64,000 nucleotides of DNA, from contig NC_133770.1 in the NCBI RefSeq assembly GCF_003597395.2, positions 293,453,686 to 293,517,685 on the forward strand, in the 5' to 3' direction. The notes under the pieces are model-generated. The model was not told the origin of the DNA, did not search any database, and saw only the letters and a program-made list of their open reading frames with translations. Position numbers and translations under genes: made by a program. This DNA comes from Chelonoidis abingdonii. Lineage: Eukaryota > Chordata > Testudines > Testudinidae. Shown piece after piece: positions 35,065 to 45,150 of the stretch; the first letter of the stretch is position 1; the number at the start of each line of letters is the position of its first letter.

Positions 35065-35470
35065 TAGGGCCTTATCAAATTCACGGTCCATTTTGGGTGA
35101 TTTCATGATCAGAGGATTTTAAAAATCATAAATTTCATGATTTCAGCTATTTAAGTCTGAAATTTCATGGTGGTGTAATTTATGGGGTCCTGGTCCTGAC
35201 CCATAAAGGAGTTGGGGGGGGTCACAAGGTTACTGTAGAGGAGCTTGTGGTACTACTACCCTTATTTCTGTGCTGCTGCAGGTGGCCCATTACTTTCAGA
35301 GCCGGGCAGCTGGAGAGCAGTGGCTGCTGGCCAGGAGCCCCGTTCTGAAGGCAGAGCCATTGCCAGCAGCGGCACAGAAGTATGGATGGCATGGTATGGT
35401 ATTGTCACCCTTACTTCTGCCTTGCTGCCTGCAGAGCTGGGCCCTCAGTCAGTGACTGCAAGACTTCTTT
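35065..35470 (+). mobile_element. hAT-type MITE, family B, right end missing
   Basis: The left terminus TAGGGCCTTATCAAATTCA and the following phrases (gaaatttcatggtggtgtaat, ccataaaggagttgggg) match the complete copy at 58790-59359. The matching right terminus is absent, so the copy is truncated or rearranged near 35470. Confidence 0.7.
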
Positions 35471-35756
35471 GCAGTTTATTTATTCAACCAATGTAGCCTG
35501 TTTTCCTATCAGGAACTATCAGAGGAGCTGATTGTTTTCTCAACCTTATTCATTATTTGCCAAATGGTTTGTGGCCTGTAAATTGTTTGTCAGCTGTTCC
35601 TTATGGATATTCATAGTACATAATCTGAACTGTGTTGGACAGTGTTGACAGAGCACATAGGTCACATGGTAAGTTTCAGTATCTTGAGTGGATGAGAATG
35701 ACCTTTAGAATTACTTTTCCAGTTTTGATTTCAAAACTCATTTTCTTTTTCTGCAG

Positions 35757-35851
35757 ATGTTCTCCAATCATTTCCTTACAATTCATGAAATTGCTCCCTG
35801 TAAGCTCACTCAATAGCAAGCACAAGATGGATGTCAGTAATTGTGATTCAG
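35757..35851 (+). other. Speculative exon-like block
   Basis: 95 bases are bounded by a strong acceptor-like sequence (a T-rich tract ending in CTGCAG at 35751-35756) and a donor-like AG|GTACGTGAG at 35852. One frame is open right through (SPIISLQFMKLLPVSSLNSK...), but I recognise no protein. It could be an exon of a non-coding RNA, an alternative exon, or chance. No partner exons were identified. Confidence 0.25.
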
Positions 35852-36890
35852 GTACGTGAGGGAGTATATACACCCACTGAGGTTTATGAGGGGATCCATG
35901 CTGGGCTCATACCATCTTGTTCCAGGCTGGCCTTTGAGAATCCCTGTATGACTGGCAAAAGAGATACTATCTCTGAGAGAGAAGAAATGATCTTGGGGAA
36001 ACAGGATAGGGTTTATATAAGTGAACCTCTTTTGCTAGCCCTGGCTTTATGGATGGAGTCCATGAGAAGATTCCTCTTACCTCAGTGATGAAAGACAATG
36101 TTGGCTACTGGGAACATCCAACCAGCCTCTGAGATTTAGAAGTCTGGAAACTGTAGTCCATTATGACAGGCGTAGTTGTCATTCTAGCTTCCAGCAATGA
36201 CTGCTGGGAAACAGGGAGTATATACCCAGTACCCTTCCCACTGACCCAGTGAGATTCCTGGATGGAGTCAGGCTATCTGGGCAGTGTCTTCTGGAAGAAA
36301 TGGGTGAGTACGCATTTTTCTTGTGTTTCATTTTATAATGGTTTTCTCTGCAATGACTTTCAGACAGGTTAAAATAAAATTTCCCAGACAAGGGAAAACT
36401 TCTGTTACTATTGTCCATGAAAATACTCCTTTGGCCCACCTGGGACACACTATAGTGCACATTTCAAATGTATTCACTTTATGCTCATTTTCTCTGACAA
36501 TCCCTCTGCACCCATTCTGTGATCTTGCCAGTATTTTACAGTATGGATTATATCATGACACTTATGTGCTGTATCTAATTTTTAATGACTTTTCTCCTTC
36601 ACTTTATTTTGAAATACCATGAAAGTGACTATTTCTCTTGTTTTATCACCATTAGTATCTACACAAAATCAAGGTGCATCTTAACTTTTTTTTAAAGGAA
36701 CTAGGTTTACTTTATTATGTTTTTCCTCAGTTTTATTCTTCCTTCATTTTAATTGACTTTAATGGGGAGCTGAATCCACAAAACATTCAGGGTTTATTTT
36801 CAAGGCTCCCTAAAGACTTTGGATACTCAAATCCCATTAAAATGTAATGTGATTTTGTTACCTGGGGTTTTCAGAACCCCCAACAGGGGC
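35852..36890. other. AT-rich apparently unique sequence
   Basis: No gene recognised; 36780-36860 resembles the old repeat at 30085-30350. Confidence 0.45.
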
Positions 36891-37545
36891 AATTTAACTA
36901 TTTCAGTCCAGGTCGTGTAAGGACTAAATCAACAGGAACACAGCACTTCCCTCTGATAAGATTCATGGAAGTAAGTGTGCTCTAACTAAAACTGCAGTTT
37001 ATTAGCTGTAAGCACACACAGACATAAGCAATAGCTTTAGAACATCCCAGATATTTACCAAACATCTGGGACGGTATTGAGTAATTAACAGCAGGTTTGC
37101 AGTGGCCAGTTGCTCACCCACCAGAGAGAAAGGGTGTCAGGAAAAACGTCTCGCAAGATGTTTTCAGAGGATTGCTCCAAAGTACACTCTGTTCGCTAAT
37201 CCTTTAGAACTAACTTCTACAAAACACATAGGTCAGAATGACCCCTACTGTAGCATCACTTTTCTAACTTTCAATAAACTTTTAATATCAGAATTGTCTA
37301 GATTCAAGGTTTTCCAACGACCAAGGTTTTCAGTCTCAGCTGTTTACATATTTGTCCCTCCTCCCATTCTGATTAGCAAAAACTGCCAGCTAGATATGGC
37401 CTTGCTTCTAAAAGCCTGTCTCCAAATGAACCCTTAACTATGTGGTGTTCTGCTTCATTACTTGAGGGTGGCTGAATACACATAATAAGGTTGCAATTAA
37501 TCAAAATCTGGGGTATACCCACCCCTCAAATCCGGGGCAACAATT
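36891..37545 (-). mobile_element. Probable reversed LTR
   Basis: The segment carries a minus-strand AATAAA-like site (gcagtttattagct at about 36992) and LTR-like ends (TGTAAGGACTAA at 36916; gggcaaca at about 37542). Flanking duplications do not match, so the limits are provisional. No viral coding sequence. Confidence 0.4.
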
Positions 37546-38044
37546 GAGGTGTCTATATTCTGTAGGTGGCTCTGAAAATCCCAACCTTAATTCATATTTC
37601 AACAAACCAAATAATGATGGGCTATGAACGCACACACTAAGAGGGGTGAGATGAGCAGGTGCTTCAGAGTCAAGATCTCCTGTGTTCTAATCTTGACTCT
37701 ACACTGACTCATTCTGTGGCCAGGTTAGGATTGGCCTACAGTGCAACTTTCCAGGAAGCTTCAGGGCTTAGACTGCCTCACTCCTCCACTTACCCAGAAC
37801 TATCAAAGCAGTGGGCGATACAACACAGATCCCATTGATCTGTGGATCTAAGTTCTTGTTGACAGGGGAACCTGGGCCCAACAGAAATTAGATTAGTATA
37901 TCCTTCAGGGACCCCAGCTCTGGAGAATCGTGAGGTTAGGAGGCTCAAGAGCAGGGTGTTTTAGGAGAGGGGACCAGGAGGCCCTGCTGCTCTCTGTTGC
38001 GCTTGTGTTTGAGTTTAGCACGCTGTTGGGTTAATGGGTATGAG
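37546..38044. other. Apparently unique sequence, possible MIR trace
   Basis: 37655-37740 (agatctcctgtgttctaatcttg) has a weak resemblance to the middle of MIR. Nothing else recognised. Confidence 0.35.
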
Positions 38045-38532
38045 TAAGGCTAAGATTTGTCACAGATATTTTTAGTTAAAGTCACAAACAGGTCACAGCT
38101 TCTGTGAATTTTTCCTTTTTGCCCATGACCTGTCCGTGGCTTTTACTAAAAATATCTATGACAAAATGGGGATCTGCGGGTTCCTACACCAGCTGAAGCG
38201 GGGCAGCTGCACAGGGGCTAGGAGCTGCCTGCAGCACCTGGGGGCTGCAGGGTATGCCTGCATGCTGCAGCTCTGGGGATCCCCCACTGTCTGCGATGGC
38301 CAGGAGCTTGGGGGTTCCAGCGCCACCTGTGGCAGCCGAGAGCTCAGGAGTTCCCCCACTACTGGCAGCTCTGGGGGTTCCCCTGCCATCCCCCCGTGGC
38401 TGGGAGCTCTGGGGCTTCCCCTGCTGCTTGCAGAGGCCGGGAGCTGCAGTTCCCGACCACCGCAGGCTGAAGTCATGGAAGTAGCTGGAATTCCGTGACT
38501 TCTGTGACCTCCATGATTAAATCACAGCCTTA
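38045..38532 (+). mobile_element. TA-flanked MITE, family A copy 3 (best preserved)
   Basis: The left end is TA + AGGCTAAGATTTGTCACAG; the right end is GATTAAATCACAGCCT + TA. The inverted ends and TA flanks are seen directly. Internal palindromic phrases at each side (gtcacaaacaggtcac; gtgacttctgtgacctcc) enclose a GC-rich core that is repetitive (gctctgggg / gttccccc units, 38260-38450). Open frames in the core have no family similarity. Confidence 0.75.
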
Positions 38533-39234
38533 GTTAAGAAGCACGATCTCATACACCCCTCCCACAGCGTCATGCTAGATTCAAACACAGGAGACAGCAC
38601 GGGGCAGGAGGGCTGTGCAGCTGGCAGGCTAAGCATTGAGATAGCTGGGTCCAGCTGAGGGTCATAGCAGATACAATGGCAGTGGTGTTCCCAACCCTCA
38701 AAGGGAAAGGAGCCAGAATGCAATCTGCGTCCCCTGGGGTATAAAGGAGATGATGGTGCGTAAAAAGTAGGAGTCACTAGTGCATAGACCACTATTAGAG
38801 GCGCCTCCTCTTTCCTTTCCCTGGCCATCCAGATCAGCCACTATCTGTGGCCAGAAGTAAGTTGCATAACTATCTGTGCCTAAGCTTCCCTACGAAAGGA
38901 CATAGGCACTGAGTTATATGGGCCCGAGGGGCATGGGCCCCACCAATATTCTGGAAAGTGGCCTGGCCCCACCAGTGTTTGAGTGAGGGGGGGTGCAACC
39001 AAAATGTTCCAAAGGAAGGGGCCCAGCTTATCTGCCTGGCCACTCCAAATTTGAGTGGCATTGTGACCTGGCACATAGGGTTGCAACATCACTCAAATTT
39101 GGCCCTGCTGCCCCTCCATCATGCTCAGAGTACATGCCTTCAGGTGATCGCTCAGGCATGCACTCTGGACTGTCTCTTCTAAACAGATTCAGCCAGATGT
39201 GTCCCGTGATACAGCATGGCCAGAGGGCAGCATG
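38533..39234. other. Unclassified sequence with a repeat-like part
   Basis: 38900-39110 contains inverted phrases (ccaaatttgagtgg at about 39046 and actcaaatttgg at about 39091) and C/G-rich motifs, and may be a small unclassified element. No gene. Confidence 0.4.
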
Positions 39235-39760
39235 AGAGTGTTAGCAGGGGGCCTTATTCCCTGCCAAGGGAGGAAGGTTTGCTTTAGATTAACTAGAGCA
39301 CCTGACTCCAGTCATGTGATAAAAACCCCTGCTTCAGTCAGACAGGGTGGGAGTTGAAGGAGGAAGGTTTGATTGGAGAAGAGAAGAGAAGAGAAGAGAA
39401 GAGTTTGGAGGAGTACTGCGGTGGATTGTGAAGTCCAGAAGAAACCCTAGGTAAGGGGCACCAGGCTTGTGTAGAAGGGAGGCAAGAAGCCCTTCACAAG
39501 CTGAAGGGTAGGAGAGGGAAGTAACCCAGGGGAAGGAACCGCTAGTTCAAGTGGTTCACCACAACCCTCAGGGCCCCTGGGTTGGGACCTGGAGTAGAGG
39601 GTGGGCCCAGGTCCCTCCCTCTCCACTCCCCTCCTCCAAGGACACTAGTGGAGTAATTAAGAACCAGTTCAGAGGCAAGCAATAGCGCCCTGAACCTACC
39701 CCAGAGAAGAGAAAGCACGAGACCCAGCAGACCAGTACTGGCAATTTGCCACAGTCCCTT
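39235..39760 (+). mobile_element. LTR-like sequence (tentative)
   Basis: ctgcttcagtcagacagggtggg, followed by purine-rich leader-like sequence and ctcagggcccctgggttgggacctg, is a pattern I associate with a turtle retroviral LTR and its leader. A pentanucleotide repeat lies inside. Ends not resolved. Confidence 0.4.
39378..39403. repeat. (GAAGA)n microsatellite
   Basis: About five tandem copies of a 5-base purine unit. Confidence 0.9.
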
Positions 39761-39849
39761 ATAGGGCAGTTCAGGACTCTTCCAAGAATCCCATGCAAAT
39801 CAATAAGAAGGGCTCTGTGGAGCTTGAAAGCTTCTCTCTTTTACCAGGG

Positions 39850-40030
39850 GGGAGGGATAGCTCAGTGGTTTGAGTGTTGGCCTGCTAAACCCAGGGGTGT
39901 GAGTTCAGTCTTTAAGGGGGACCATTTTGGGATATGGGGCAAAAATCTGTTTGGGGATTGGTCCTGCTTTGAGCAGGGGGTTGGACTAGATGACCTCTTG
40001 AGGTCTCTTCCAATCCTGATACTCTATGAG
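39850..40030 (+). mobile_element. tRNA-derived turtle SINE with CR1-like tail
   Basis: The pol III promoter is visible: A box TAGCTCAGTGG (39858-39868) and B box-like GTGAGTTCAGTC (39899-39910). A conserved body follows (ttggtcctgctttgagcagg, ttggactagatgacctc), then a CR1-like end (ccaatcctgatactctatg). It is a SINE and not a tRNA gene: there is no tRNA fold beyond the first ~70 bases. Such SINEs borrow CR1 machinery. Confidence 0.9.
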
Positions 40031-40054
40031 GAGGAAAAAAAAGACATAAGTTGG

Positions 40055-40100
40055 TTCAATAAAAGGTATTGTCTCACCCACCTGGTCTCTCTAATATATT
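40055..40100 (+). repeat. Fragment of a common turtle repeat (possibly Penelope-related)
   Basis: aataaaaggtattgtctcac followed by ccacctggtctctctaata; its reverse complement form recurs at 57340-57405. The link to 33223 is tentative. Confidence 0.45.
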
Positions 40101-41555
40101 TATTGTGAGACTAATAGATACTTGTCTGTGTTTTGGTTTATTCAAAATAGGCATTAAGGACTTACTAGGAATTCAACAAACACATATTTAAATAAAGGAA
40201 ACTTATGCCTAAAAGGAAGCATTATTTTAGAGGAAATGGCCACAGGGCCCACTCCTGATAAGTGCAGCTGCTACTGTTTTTACATTGTATTTTTTTTAAA
40301 TTTTAGAAAATGTCACATCAGTAAGTCACTGATAGAACAGAACTTTGCAACAAGAAGCTCACAGTACACATTGTCATCGGGCTCAACTCCTCGAAGCATT
40401 TCGGGTGAAAACTGTCACAAAAAAGACCAGGAAATAATTCACACAGTGCTAGTGAATAGGGCTGTGGATTTTGTGCTGCACTGAGTTTCAACTTTAAGAG
40501 AGAAGAGGCAGGCTGGCAGGGAGCCATAACTGTCTGCCTGATTTCTGGTCCAGATTCTTTTCAACCTATGAGCTGCTGTAATCTGTGCCAGCTAGCCCCA
40601 GTCCCCAGCTGAGGTAACCAGGACACAGAATGCTCAAGGTTGTGGGGGAGTGTGGTACAGGGGCAGACTGCCAGTTCCACACTCTCTGGGGACTCAGATA
40701 GGAGACGGAATCTGTCCCTTTGTGCTGCCAGAGCAATGCAGATGGGACTGATGGGTGCAGGGAATATTACCCATAATGCTTCATAGGTAGAGAAGAGTAG
40801 GACTGCCACAAATCAATGATGTTTCCTCCTGTATCTCATATATCTCCCAACTGTATCTGTTTTGGTTTTTTTAAATAAACAGGAAACAATGAGATGTTCA
40901 GGCTCCTGTCCTTCCAATAGCCTGAATGTCTTGTTCAGAATCTATGGAACTGGCTAAAGCATCCTCACCCCAGCCAATCAGATTAACATCAGGCCTCCTC
41001 TATTTAAAAGTTATAAACAGCAAAGAAATTAAATGTAGGCAAATGTTTCATCTCATTATCAACCTTCCCACCTGCCAGCCTGGATGGGTTCCCCTTGGTG
41101 TAGGCTGAAGTCTGAATATAGGGCCAGGTCTTCAGCTGCATGACACCCTCTCTGTGCAATATTGCCAGTATATTTTGGGAGAAGAGCTAAGTAAATGGCT
41201 GAGGGAAAATCACCTCAGAGCTCAGGTGATCAGGCAGATGATTTAGGGGCTGCTATGCCATGCACCTGCTTTCTGCCAGCATAGTGGGGAAGCATTACTG
41301 GAAGGGGGTGGTGTTTGGGAAGCAACTCTGCTATGTTGATCGTAGACAGTTATTTGGCCCCTTATGGCCATTATGGACCAGGCCTGAGGCTGTTTTAACA
41401 AAGAGTATGGTTGGGGTATACACTGACCTGAACCAGGATCATGGCAGTGCAAGTGGAAGCTTTTACACCAGCTTTGCACACTACCTCCAACATCTGCTCT
41501 GAATTTTAGAAGTACTCATGGATCGTCTGGCCCAAGAAATACAGACAGAAAGATC
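40101..41555. other. Apparently unique sequence
   Basis: No gene recognised on either strand; open frames are under 90 codons with no family similarity. Confidence 0.45.
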
Positions 41556-41557
41556 GG

Positions 41558-41690
41558 TAAGCCCCTTCAGGCAGGGACTGCCTTTTTGTTCTGTGTTTGT
41601 GCAGCACTTAACATGGGAGGGTCCTGGCCTATAACCCTGGCTCATAGATCCTATAGTAAGACAAATAATAAATAATAATATAATAATGGG
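41558..41690 (+). mobile_element. Old LINE (L2-like) 3' tail
   Basis: ccttcaggcagggactgcc ... ttctgtgtttgtgcagcac ... ggtcctggcctataac, ending in an (AAT)n run (41662-41688), resembles the conserved 3' end of L2-like LINEs in amniotes. Confidence 0.5.
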
Positions 41691-42697
41691 TCTTCAGTAT
41701 ACAATTGCTTTATTTGGTTATCTTATTTTCTTAGGCCTGTGCTCTCCTCCTCTGGACTTCAGTTTATTACCTCTAGTTTTTCATTTTGCTACCACGATTC
41801 CGTTATTTCATGGAAAATACAGCTCTTGTTGTCTTCATCAGTATGAAGAATTTGCTTCTGTCCATTCTATAAAAGGGTAGGTTGGCCACAATCAAAACAT
41901 GCCTTTCTGGTACATTATTTCAACGGCTGTATTTAACTAAATTATCACCCCTTTGTTTGTTGTTCCTCTGGTAATAGAATTCAGCATCCTGTTTGCCTTT
42001 ATACATTGCAGCTGATGGGTTACTGAAATCCCTCATGGCTTTTCCTGAAATAGCTTCTTAATTGAAACATCTCAATACTGAATTAGCAGTCCAGGTTCTG
42101 GAACAATTCAAGATTTCCTGTATCAGAGTGTTGTAACTCATCACTCCACTCTGCTATTTCAGCACCAAACATAGATCTGCAAAATGTGGCCAGTCAGTTT
42201 GGACACAGCCATTGTTTACAGTAAATGCAAACCCTGCTAGCAATGCAACTTTATTTTTGCAAACTCAGTGACTCAAAATCATGAAATCCCCAAAAGGTGG
42301 GTTACTCCAGCAACCTTAGCTCAGTTATGTTGCATATCCTATGTTAATAATCCATTGTCCACCACAGGAAATGTGGATGCTGTTCACCAGTCATTATCTG
42401 ATTACAGACGATAATCCCTAAAGCTGCTGTTCTGAGTAATTTTGACCAGCTTGCCACACCTAATTTACATTTTCATTACCCACATCTAAAATATTAGAGC
42501 TGTATACATATTATATATACATTGTGCTGCCCTTATAGTGTGCAAAGTTATATCTTCTGATAGTACTTTGCAGTCATATTGTGCTTTACCCTCCATAAGG
42601 AGTCAAGTATCAGAAGGGTAAACTTCTAGTGATCTGAATAAGAGATTGGGTTCATAAAAACTAGAGATGGTCAAAAACAGGTTGGGTTGTGCGAATC
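41691..42697. other. AT-rich apparently unique sequence
   Basis: No gene or repeat recognised. Confidence 0.45.
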
Positions 42698-42873
42698 CAT
42701 AGAATATCAGAGTTGGAAGGGACCTCAGGAAGTCATCTAGTCCAAGCCCCTGCTTAAAGCAAGACTAATCCCTAGATAGATTTTTACCCTGGATCCCTAA
42801 ATGGTCCCCTCAAGGATTGAACTCACAATGCTAGGGTGAGATGGCCAATACTCAAACCACTGAGCTATGCCTC
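42698..42873 (-). mobile_element. tRNA-derived turtle SINE, reversed
   Basis: This is the reverse complement of the 39850 SINE: CR1-like tail at the left (agaatatcagagttggaagg), then B box (gattgaactcac, about 42816) and A box (ccactgagcta, about 42857) in reverse. It is about as diverged as the forward copy. Confidence 0.88.
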
Positions 42874-43103
42874 ACACTAGAAGTGGCTTATGTTCAGGCC
42901 CATTTTATCTGCTTTGGTCCACATCTAATAAAAATGGGTACCTCTGGAAAAGGTTTGGGTTCTATATTATTGAAGAAGGAGGGAGCTGAAAGAGTAAGCT
43001 GTGGAAAAATTGCTTGTTCCTAACAGTAGCACGCTGGAAGTTCCAGAGGTCTAAAATATGAACAGCTTTGTGAAAGTTTCACAGAAAATTATGGCTTATG
43101 TGG
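42874..43103. other. Apparently unique sequence
   Basis: No feature recognised. Confidence 0.45.
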
Positions 43104-43111
43104 TGTTCTAG

Positions 43112-43457
43112 GTCAGCAGTTCTCATGCTGTGGGTTGGGACACCAAAGTGGGTCACGACCCTCTTTTAATGGGGTTACCAGGGCTGGCTTAGACTTGCTG
43201 GGGCTCAGGGCTGAAGCTGAACCCCAAGCCCCATCAGCCAGGGCTGAAGCCAAAGCCTGAGGGTTTCAGCCCTGGGTGGAAGGGCTCAGGTTACAGGGCC
43301 CCCAGCTGGGACTGAAGCCTTTGGGCTTCAGCTTTGCCCCTTCACCTCCACTCTTGCCCAGGGCAGTGAGGCTCGGACTTTGGCCCATGCTTCTGGGGTT
43401 CTGTAGTAATTTTCATTGTCAGAAGGGGGTCACGATGCAATGAAGTTTGAGACCCTG
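43112..43457. mobile_element. hAT-type MITE
   Basis: The termini are CAGCAGTTCTCATGCTG near the left and, reversed at the right, CAGGGTCTCAAACTTC. The octamer tgttctag occurs on both sides (43104-43111 and 43458-43465), though two extra bases separate it from the left CAG end. The core is rich in ggctgaagc / ttcagcc phrases, so it is partly self-complementary. Non-coding. Confidence 0.82.
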
Positions 43458-43607
43458 TGTTCTAGATAAAATTTGCATCCCCGGTTGTAGCGAGGTGGTG
43501 TGGCTCCCCTCCTCCCTAGGGAGGGTCAAGCCCTGCCAGACGCCAAAAGGGGCGGGGACACAGGGCAGTGGGCCTGCTCCTCAGAGGGTCAGAAGGCGAC
43601 CCGGAAG

Positions 43608-43614
43608 TATAAAA
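43608..43614 (+). promoter_or_regulatory. TATA box of the solo LTR
   Basis: TATAAAA about 120 bases into the LTR, comparable in position to that of the LTR at 3831. Confidence 0.6.
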
Positions 43615-44145
43615 GCCGGACGGTGGCGCTCAGTTGGAGCCCAGCCGCCATTGGGAGCAGACCTGCCAGAGGGTGCTCGTGACTGGGAAGCTGCTGAGGC
43701 CCAGGGCAGTTGCCCTGAATGGGCGGAGCTTCCCCGCGCCCGCTATGACGAGGAGCTGCCGGAGCCTCCCTGTCCCTGCTGTTACCCCGAGGAACCCGCG
43801 GAGCAGGCCTGGCCGGACTTCCCAGAGGTACTGCTGGACCTACCGCCCAGCCCCAGCCGGGAGGGGCCCATGCTACTGGACTTCCTGGGAGCTGATGCCA
43901 CAGACCAGGTGTACCCAGAGGGGGAATTGGAAGTAGCCCGGGGCAGCCGACTCCAGTCAGGCTGCAAACATACCTGAACCCATGTCAGTGTGTTGCGGTC
44001 AGGAACCCCACTGACCGTTAGTGGTGATAGCCGCTACTAGGGCCCCGGGCTGGAATGCAGTGGAGTGGGTGGGCCTGTGTTCCCCCTACCACCCGCCCTT
44101 GGGTGGCAGAATCCCCTGGCCTGAGGAGGCCATATAGTGGTTGCC

Positions 44146-44420
44146 TGCTCAGCCCTGAACCAAGAGGGCCTGAGCCTCTGTGACATTGTGTTTGCTGCCC
44201 CACCCGAACCAAGGGCTGGGCCCCTTTAACTGTGCCACTGCTCGGTCCTGCACCAAAGGACTTGAGCTGCCAGAACTATTGTTTGCTCAGCCCTGAGACA
44301 AGGGGGCCTGAGCCTCTATAACTTTGTGTTTGTTGCCCCGCCCTATAGCAGAAGGCCGGAGCCCCCAAGTGACTGCGCAGCGTCGCTCAGCCCTGAAGAA
44401 AGGGGCTGACTTAGACGACG
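44146..44420 (+). repeat. ~138-bp tandem repeat in the LTR
   Basis: tgctcagccctga plus gggcctgagcctct recurs at 44146 and 44284, and a third shorter copy (gctcagccctgaagaaagggg) starts near 44386. Units also share a tttgtgtttgctgcccc phrase. Confidence 0.75.
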
Positions 44421-44492
44421 CGTATCAAGGCCGGTGTGGCTCCCCTCCTCCCCAGGGAGGATCGAGCCCCGGTCGTACACGGTTACACCGGT

Positions 44493-44636
44493 ACAGCACA
44501 CAAAACAACAAGACCTAGAGGGTCAATCCTGTGTTCCTTGCAAACCTAAAACTCCCACTGAAGTCAATGAGAGTTTTGAGTGTCTGAGAAATATAGAATG
44601 AACTCCTAAGATTTTGTAGCTTCTCCCTACTTAAGC
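44493..44636. other. Short unique spacer
   Basis: actcccactgaagtcaatgag resembles a phrase of old amniote repeats. Nothing else seen. Confidence 0.4.
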
Positions 44637-45150
44637 ACATAAGAATGGCCATACTTGGTCAGACCAATGAGCCATCCAACCCAAATCCTTCGTCTGACAG
44701 TGACTGGTGCCAGCTGCTTCAGAGGGAATGAACAGCAAAGGACGATAATTGTCTGATCTATCCACTGTTGTCCAGTCCAGCTTGTGGCAGTCAGAGGTTT
44801 AAGTACATCCAGAGCATGAGGTTGCACCCCTCACCATCTTGGCTGATAGTCATTGATTGACCTTCCCATGAACGGATCTAATTCTTGTTTGAACCCAATT
44901 ATACTTTTGACCTTACAACATCTCCTGGCAAAGAGTTCCACAGGTTAACTAGGTGTTGTGTGAAGAAGTACTTCCTTTAGCTTTGTTTTAAATGTGCTGT
45001 CTATTAATTTTATTTGGTGACCTCTGGTTTGTGCATTATGTGAAAGGGTAAATAACACTTCCTTATGCACTTTCTCCACATCATTCGTGATTTTATAGAC
45101 CTCTGTGATATCCTCCCTTAGTTGTCTCTTGTCTGAGTCTTTTTTTAATC
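44637..45150 (-). mobile_element. CR1 LINE 3' region, reversed
   Basis: The left edge (cataagaatggccatacttgg) is the reverse complement of the CR1 terminus seen at 190-215. The rest (caaagagttccacaggttaact, tgtgtgaagaagtacttcc, tcctcccttagttgtctc) is its reversed 3' region. About 510 bases remain; non-coding. Confidence 0.88.

Larger units (their letters stand above)
43486..44487 (+). mobile_element. 1-kb solo LTR
   Basis: Starts TGTAGCGAGG and ends CGGTTACA, with a perfect 5-bp duplication CCGGT at 43481-43485 and 44488-44492. A TATA box (TATAAAA) at 43608-43614 gives plus orientation. The motif gtgtggctcccctcctcc occurs near both ends (about 43499 and 44436), and a ~138-bp unit is partly repeated inside (44146-44340). 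No internal retroelement genes remain. A 5-bp duplication fits gypsy-type or retroviral integration. A 176-codon frame crossing 43447-43977 begins outside the LTR and is probably accidental. Confidence 0.9.

Noticed and set aside
39850..39925. A tRNA gene
   Set aside because: A and B boxes are present, but the sequence continues into the SINE body and CR1-like tail; the tRNA fold is not maintained.
43447..43977. 176-codon frame as a possible gene
   Set aside because: It begins outside the solo LTR, crosses its border and target duplication, and shows no protein family similarity.
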